A program made the translations under genes and the position numbers. Below, piece by piece: positions 60,174 through 64,000 of a stretch of 64,000 bases of DNA; position 1 is the first letter of the stretch, and each line of letters opens with the position of its first letter. This stretch comes from Pseudomonadota bacterium (GTDB taxonomy: Bacteria; Pseudomonadota; Alphaproteobacteria; Acetobacterales; Acetobacteraceae), in NCBI GenBank assembly GCA_021781835.1, contig JAJXWD010000009.1, positions 1 through 64,000 on the forward strand. Reading direction: 5' to 3'. The notes below the pieces were generated by a model. The model did no database searches and was not told where the DNA came from. It worked only from the letters and a program-made list of their open reading frames with translations.

Positions 60174-60997
60174 AGGTTATCAACTGGCCCGATTTCTCGC
60201 CGGTGCTGTTCAGCATCGGTCCTTTTGCCGTGCATTATTATGCATTGGCCTATATCACCGGCTTGCTGCTGGGCTGGTGGCTGGCGCGCAAGCTGGTGGG
60301 CATGGCCCCCATGGCCGCAACACCCGCGCAGGTGGATGATTTTCTCACCTGGGCGGTGCTGGGCGTGCTGGTCGGCGGGCGGCTGGGCTATGTGATTTTT
60401 TACCAGAGCCATTTTGAGAGCTGGGGGCATATGCTCACCCACCCGATCGACATCATCGCGGTGTGGCGGGGCGGCATGGCCTCGCATGGCGGGTTTATCG
60501 GCGTCACCGTCGCCATCATCTGGTTTTCGCTCAAGAACAAGCTCGATATGTTCAAGTTTGGCGACCGGGTGGCGGTGTGCGTGCCGATCGGGCTGTTTTT
60601 GGGGCGAATCGCCAATTTCATCAATGGCGAGCTGTGGGGGCGGGTGGCCGATGCCGGCTCGAAATTCCCCTTGCTGGTGATTTTTCCGCAATCGGGAACA
60701 TTGGCCCCGCGCTACCCCTCGGAATTGATCGAGGCGGCGACCGAGGGGCTGATCCTGTTCATCGTGATGATCAGCGCCGTGCAAAGCGCCAGGCTGCGGG
60801 AAAAACCCGGCTTCCTGGCCGGGCTGTTTCTTGTCCTTTACGGGGTGGCGCGGATTTTTTCGGAATGTTTCCGCGAGCCGGACAGTTTTCTGGGATTTTT
60901 GCCCTTTCACACCACCATGGGGCAGATTCTCTCGGTGCCGGTGATGATCGGCGGCGCGTATCTGATCTGGCGGAGCGGGCGTGAACGCACGGCCTGA
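60170..60997 (+). CDS. lgt: Prolipoprotein diacylglyceryl transferase
   Basis: A 275-residue seven-helix inner-membrane enzyme that adds diacylglycerol to lipobox cysteines. Conserved parts are the HYYALAYITGLLLGWWLARK helix (about residues 22-41), GGRLGYVIFYQ (about 68-78), the substrate loop WRGGMASHGGFIGV (about 99-112) with its His, the Lgt signature GRIANFINGELWGR (about 144-157) and RYPSEL (about 180). It starts with GTG 60170 inside the hldD stop. It overlaps the MidA-like gene by 17 bases. Lipoproteins in this window (BamB-like, 62632 gene) are its substrates. Confidence 0.96.
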   Translation: MKVINWPDFSPVLFSIGPFAVHYYALAYITGLLLGWWLARKLVGMAPMAATPAQVDDFLTWAVLGVLVGGRLGYVIFYQSHFESWGHMLTHPIDIIAVWRGGMASHGGFIGVTVAIIWFSLKNKLDMFKFGDRVAVCVPIGLFLGRIANFINGELWGRVADAGSKFPLLVIFPQSGTLAPRYPSELIEAATEGLILFIVMISAVQSARLREKPGFLAGLFLVLYGVARIFSECFREPDSFLGFLPFHTTMGQILSVPVMIGGAYLIWRSGRERTA

Positions 60998-61907
60998 ACG
61001 GTTCGATGCCTTCATGGCGCGGGCCAATGCGGCCTATTACGCCACCCATGACCCGTTTGCCGATTTTGTCACCGGGCCGGAACTGACCCAGGTGTTTGGC
61101 GAGCTGCTGGGAGCCTGGGCCAAATATGTCTGGCAGGTGATGGGCGCGCCCGAGGATGTGATCCTGGCCGAGGCTGGGCCCGGGCGCGGCGTGCTGATGG
61201 CCGACGCGCTGCGCGCTTGGCCCATGCGCAATGTGCATTTTATTGAAAGCTCGCCCAGGCTGCGGGCCGAGCAGCGGGCGCGCGTGCCGTTTGCCACCTG
61301 GCATGAGCGGCTGGAAACCCTGCCCCCGGGGCCGATGATAATGCTGGCCAATGAGTTTTTGGACGCGCTGCCGGTGCGCCAGTTTGTGCGGCGCGAGAGC
61401 GGCTGGTGTGAGCGGTTTGTGCGCGCGGGCGCGCTGGTGGATTTGCCGAGCGATTATGACCTGCCCGACGATCCGGTGGGCAGCGTGCGGGAGGTGAATG
61501 AGGGCGCGCTGGCGTTTGTGCGGGCGCTGGCCGCGCGCGGGGCGGTGGGGCTGTTTATTGATTACGGACCGATGGAGTCGGGGGCGGGCGACTCGGTGCA
61601 GGCGATCCGCGCCGGGCACTATGCCGACCCGCTGGCCGCGCCGGGCGAGGCCGATATTACCGCCCATGTCGATTTTGGCGCCCTCAAGCGCGCCGCGCAC
61701 GCCCAGGGGCCGGTGAAGCAGAACCGGTTTTTGAGCGCGCTGGGGCTGTTTGAGCGCACCGACCGGCTGGCCCAGGCCAACCCCGCCAAGGCCCAGCCTT
61801 TGCGCCAAAGCGCCCACCGCCTGACCGAGCCCGAGGCCATGGGCAGCCTGTTCAAGGTGCTGTGCGTGTGCCCGCCTGAATTTCCCACCCTGCCGGGGTT
61901 TGAATGA
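60981..61907 (+). CDS. MidA/NDUFAF7-like SAM-dependent methyltransferase
   Basis: A 308-residue protein of the MidA family, whose mitochondrial member NDUFAF7 dimethylates an arginine of complex I subunit NDUFS2. Visible are YYATHDPFADFVTGPELTQV (about residues 18-37), the SAM motif LAEAGPGRGVLMADAL (about 61-76), HFIESSPRLRAEQ (about 87), ANEFLDALPVRQFV (about 117-130), GLFIDYGP (about 190) and DITAHVDFGALKRAA (about 226-240). It starts with GTG 60981 inside lgt and its end overlaps pgeF by four bases. It is somewhat shorter than typical members at the N-terminus. Confidence 0.87.
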   Translation: MNARPERFDAFMARANAAYYATHDPFADFVTGPELTQVFGELLGAWAKYVWQVMGAPEDVILAEAGPGRGVLMADALRAWPMRNVHFIESSPRLRAEQRARVPFATWHERLETLPPGPMIMLANEFLDALPVRQFVRRESGWCERFVRAGALVDLPSDYDLPDDPVGSVREVNEGALAFVRALAARGAVGLFIDYGPMESGAGDSVQAIRAGHYADPLAAPGEADITAHVDFGALKRAAHAQGPVKQNRFLSALGLFERTDRLAQANPAKAQPLRQSAHRLTEPEAMGSLFKVLCVCPPEFPTLPGFE

Positions 61908-62641
61908 CCGAATTCCTGACCGCTCCCCTGCCCGCCCGCCATGGGTTTTTTACCCGCCGGGGCGGGGTTTCGCGGGGGTTTTACGCCAGCCTGAATGGCT
62001 CGTTTTCATCGGACGATCCGGCGCTGGTGCGCGAGAACCGCGCCCGCGTGGCCGCCGCCCTGGGCGGTGACGCGGGCAAGCTGCTGGGCGTAAAGCAGGT
62101 GCATGGGCCAGAGGTGGCCCGCGTGACCGCGCCCTGGGCCGAAGGCGACGGGCCGCGGGCGGATGCCATGGTGACACGCCTGCCCGGGCTGATGCTGGGG
62201 ATTATCACCGCCGATTGCGCGCCGGTGCTGTTTGCCAGCGCCAATGGCGTGGTGGGGGCGGCGCATGCGGGCTGGCGGGGCGCGGTGGGCGGCGTGCTGG
62301 AGGCGACGGTGAGTGCCATGCGGGCGCTGGGCGCCGAGGAGATTTGCGCCGCCATCGGCCCGTGCATTCATCAGCCGAGCTATGAGGTGGGCGCGGATTT
62401 GCGCGATGAAGTGCTGGCGGAGGGCGCGGCGGATGAGCGGTTTTTCGCTGCCGGGCGGCCCGGACATTGGTGGTTTGATTTGCCCGGCTATTGCCTGGCC
62501 AGGCTAACCCGCGCGGGCGTGGCCGCGCGGTCTCTTGGCGTGGATACCTGCGCCGATGAGGACCGGTTCTTCTCCTACCGGCGCAAATCCCTGCGTGGCG
62601 AGCCCGTGACCGGGCATCAGATTTCGGTGATATGCTCATGA
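61904..62641 (+). CDS. pgeF: Peptidoglycan editing factor PgeF / purine nucleoside phosphorylase (YfiH, DUF152)
   Basis: A 245-residue multi-copper-oxidase-like fold enzyme. Signature parts are HGFFTRRGGVSRGFYASLNG (about residues 13-32), KQVHGPEV (about 63), ADAMVTRLPGLMLGIITADC (about 84-103, with the metal Cys), AAHAGWRGAVGGVLEATVSA (about 118-137, metal His) and GPCIHQPSYEVG (about 153-164). Homologues remove wrong amino acids from muropeptides and/or phosphorolyse purine nucleosides. It starts in the stop of the MidA-like gene and overlaps the lipoprotein gene by ten bases. Confidence 0.94.
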   Translation: MTEFLTAPLPARHGFFTRRGGVSRGFYASLNGSFSSDDPALVRENRARVAAALGGDAGKLLGVKQVHGPEVARVTAPWAEGDGPRADAMVTRLPGLMLGIITADCAPVLFASANGVVGAAHAGWRGAVGGVLEATVSAMRALGAEEICAAIGPCIHQPSYEVGADLRDEVLAEGAADERFFAAGRPGHWWFDLPGYCLARLTRAGVAARSLGVDTCADEDRFFSYRRKSLRGEPVTGHQISVICS

Positions 62642-63516
62642 AGAAACTTGCCGCCGCCCTGCCCTTTTTGCTGCTGGCCGCGTGCGGCACGGCGCCGCAG
62701 CCATTTTTGGGCAAGCCCGGCGCGGTGGGCGCCAAGCTGGCCCAGCCGCCGGCGCCCGTGCTGTTCATTCCCGCCCCCCAGCATGCCGGGCTGAGCCAAG
62801 CCGGCGCGCAAGCCTATGCGCAAGCCCTGGCCAGCGCCCTGAGCGCCCAGGACGTGCCCGCCGTGCCCGGGCCGGTGCAGGGGCAGAACTGGCATCTCGA
62901 GGTTTCGGCCAGCGACCTGAGCGGCGAGATGACGCCGCATTTTGCCATCGAGGGGCCGGACGGCAAGGATTATGGCGATGTCACCGGCGCGCCACAGCCG
63001 GAGGCGCAATGGGTGACCGCGAGCCCGGCTTTGCTGAACGCCAGCGCCACCCTCGATGCCGCGACGCTGGAGCAGAGGCTGACCCAGATCAACGCCGCCA
63101 TTCAGCAAAGCAACCCCGAATCTCTGGAAAACCGCACGCCGCGCGTGCTGGTGGGGCGGGTGACCGGTGCGCCGGGCGATGGCGACCAATCCCTGGCTTA
63201 CGATCTAGGCCGCTATCTGCCCTCGCCCGACCTGGAAGTGACCCAAACCCCGGCACTGGCGGATTTTACGGTGAATGCCACCGTGAAGACCAAGCCCGAT
63301 GCCGGCGGGCAGACGATGGTGGAGCTGGACTGGGTGGTGAAGGACCGCAATGGCCGGGTGACCGGGCAGGTGACGCAACTCCATGACCTGAACCTCGCCG
63401 ACATCACGCCTTATTGGGGGGATGTGGCGGCGGCGGCGGCGCAGGAGGCGGCGAGCGGCGTGCAGGATGTGGTGAGCAACGCCGTGCTCAAAAAGGCCAA
63501 GATTCCGGCGCAATAA
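62632..63516 (+). CDS. Hypothetical lipoprotein
   Basis: A 294-residue protein with a lipoprotein signal: MLMKKLAAALPFLLLAACG, lipobox LAAC with Cys near residue 18. The mature part has no recognised domain; it is rich in Ala, Gln and Pro and predicted to alternate strands and helices. Start is ATG 62632 or ATG 62638. It overlaps pgeF by ten bases and closes the hldD-lgt-MidA-pgeF run, so it is likely expressed with envelope genes and processed by Lgt. It may be an outer-membrane or periplasmic accessory protein; I assign no function. Confidence 0.8.
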   Translation: MLMKKLAAALPFLLLAACGTAPQPFLGKPGAVGAKLAQPPAPVLFIPAPQHAGLSQAGAQAYAQALASALSAQDVPAVPGPVQGQNWHLEVSASDLSGEMTPHFAIEGPDGKDYGDVTGAPQPEAQWVTASPALLNASATLDAATLEQRLTQINAAIQQSNPESLENRTPRVLVGRVTGAPGDGDQSLAYDLGRYLPSPDLEVTQTPALADFTVNATVKTKPDAGGQTMVELDWVVKDRNGRVTGQVTQLHDLNLADITPYWGDVAAAAAQEAASGVQDVVSNAVLKKAKIPAQ

Positions 63517-63582
63517 CGCGCCCCCGCGCGGGGCTTGGATGATGATTGGGGTGGATTGAAGCCAGCGGCCGCAAGCCAGCCC

Positions 63583-63641
63583 ATGAAATTGATCGTTAAA
63601 ATATAACTAGAGCGGGTGCGTCATAACGCATCCCGCTCTAG
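63583..63641 (-). repeat. Dispersed repeat, copy C, with long palindrome
   Basis: On the minus strand it has ACGCACCCGCTCTA, 12 bases, then CGATCAATTTCAT, the same blocks as copy A in inverted orientation. The palindrome CTAGAGCGGGTGCGT...ACGCATCCCGCTCTAG fills 63607-63641 with a CATA loop and one bulged T. It lies between converging genes and contains the stop codon of the DUF486 gene. Confidence 0.75.
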
Positions 63642-63976
63642 AATTCATGGAAGGCGAAGAACGCCGCCAGGCCCAGGAAGCCGAAGGCGACGATCTGATT
63701 CCATTTGATCGCCTCGCCCAGATAATAGGTGGAAAATACCGCGAACACGGCGAGGGTGATGACCTCTTGCATGGTTTTGAGCTGCGCGGCCGAATAGACC
63801 GTGTAGCCGATGCGGTTGGCGGGCACGGCCAGGCAATATTCGAAAAACGCCAGCCCCCAGCTGATGGGAATGACCAGCCAGAGCGGGGTGCCGGGGAATT
63901 TGAGCTGCCCGTACCAGGCGAAGGTCATGAACACGTTGGAACATGCCAGCAGCAGGATGGGCGCGAGGGCACGCAC
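63638..63976 (-). CDS. DUF486 family small membrane protein (DMT-like)
   Basis: 112 residues with four membrane helices. It matches the DUF486 pattern: ILLLACSNVFMTFAWYGQLK (about residues 7-26), ISWGLAFFEYCLAVPANRIG (about 38-57), LKTMQEVITLAVFAVFSTYY (about 66-85) and a final helix ending FFAFHEF. The family resembles half-size drug/metabolite transporters; the function is unknown. The start taken is GTG 63976, but the frame stays open to the window edge, so a few more residues are possible. Its TAG stop is the first codon of the palindrome of repeat copy C. Confidence 0.88.
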   Translation of the reverse strand: MRALAPILLLACSNVFMTFAWYGQLKFPGTPLWLVIPISWGLAFFEYCLAVPANRIGYTVYSAAQLKTMQEVITLAVFAVFSTYYLGEAIKWNQIVAFGFLGLAAFFAFHEF

Positions 63977-64000
63977 GGTTGGCGAGGCGCTGAGGATTTC

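Noticed and set aside
1-64000. tRNA, rRNA, CRISPR, prophage or intact insertion sequence
   Set aside because: Intergenic regions were read for TpsiC-type GTTCGAATC signatures, regular spaced repeats, transposase motifs and phage genes; none was found.

Overview
The window is a contiguous high-GC (visibly above 60 percent) bacterial chromosome segment from an alphaproteobacterium, most likely of the Rhodospirillales/Acetobacteraceae kind. The inference rests on alphaproteobacterial neighbourhoods and families: a FYDLN-acid protein divergent from aroA-cmk, an sdhCDAB operon, a membrane-bound ferritin-VIT1 fusion (MbfA), a zinc-free L36, a UbiK-like/hldD/lgt/MidA/pgeF cluster and an EtfB-lysine-methyltransferase-like protein. 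The genus cannot be fixed from the sequence alone. No rRNA, tRNA, CRISPR array, intact insertion sequence or prophage was seen.

Layout. 0-3.2 kb: MarR regulator plus EmrAB-type export pump in one overlapping operon. 3.3-12.5 kb: surface polysaccharide block, with a 1254-residue multi-domain glycosyltransferase, the complete dTDP-L-rhamnose pathway rfbBACD and two family-2 glycosyltransferases. 12.5-17 kb: isolated rpmJ, then a two-gene operon pairing an N-acyl amino acid synthase (FeeM-like) with an ICMT-like membrane methyltransferase, divergent from a GGDEF-EAL c-di-GMP protein. 17-24.3 kb: mutS, glnD, a small membrane protein and puuB. 24.4-32.5 kb (minus): a yfgM-like gene, bamB and der, then gltX and two TPR proteins fused to a glycosyltransferase-9-like and a sulfotransferase domain. 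32.6-36.3 kb: mbfA, XRE-cupin regulator, folD, purU. 36.3-36.75 kb: a dispersed repeat and a decayed GcvT-like gene remnant. 36.7-44.5 kb: DUF2147 protein, FadL-type porin, MerR regulator and a beta-oxidation operon (thiolase, FadN-like fusion, acyl-CoA dehydrogenase). 44.6-50 kb: cmk, aroA, FYDLN protein, semialdehyde dehydrogenase and omega-aminotransferase. 50.1-57.2 kb (minus): oxyR-like, ahpF, ahpC, then sdhCDAB. 57.2-64 kb: methyltransferase, small membrane protein, a 660-base AT-rich gap, then ubiK-like, hldD, lgt, MidA-like, pgeF, a lipoprotein and a DUF486 protein.

How the genes work together. rfbBACD supplies dTDP-L-rhamnose to the flanking glycosyltransferases. FadL imports long-chain fatty acids for the fad operon, and a shared motif upstream of fadL and of the MerR gene suggests common control. 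The omega-aminotransferase and semialdehyde dehydrogenase can feed succinate to succinate dehydrogenase. ahpC-ahpF-oxyR is a peroxide-defence unit.

The strongest large-scale signals are a switch of GC skew near 36.7 kb (plus strand C-rich before, G-rich after) lying at a truncated gene remnant and a dispersed repeat, two families of dispersed short repeats (one rewriting the 3' end of cmk), and the FeeM/ICMT operon, which could make a methyl-esterified N-acyl amino acid.
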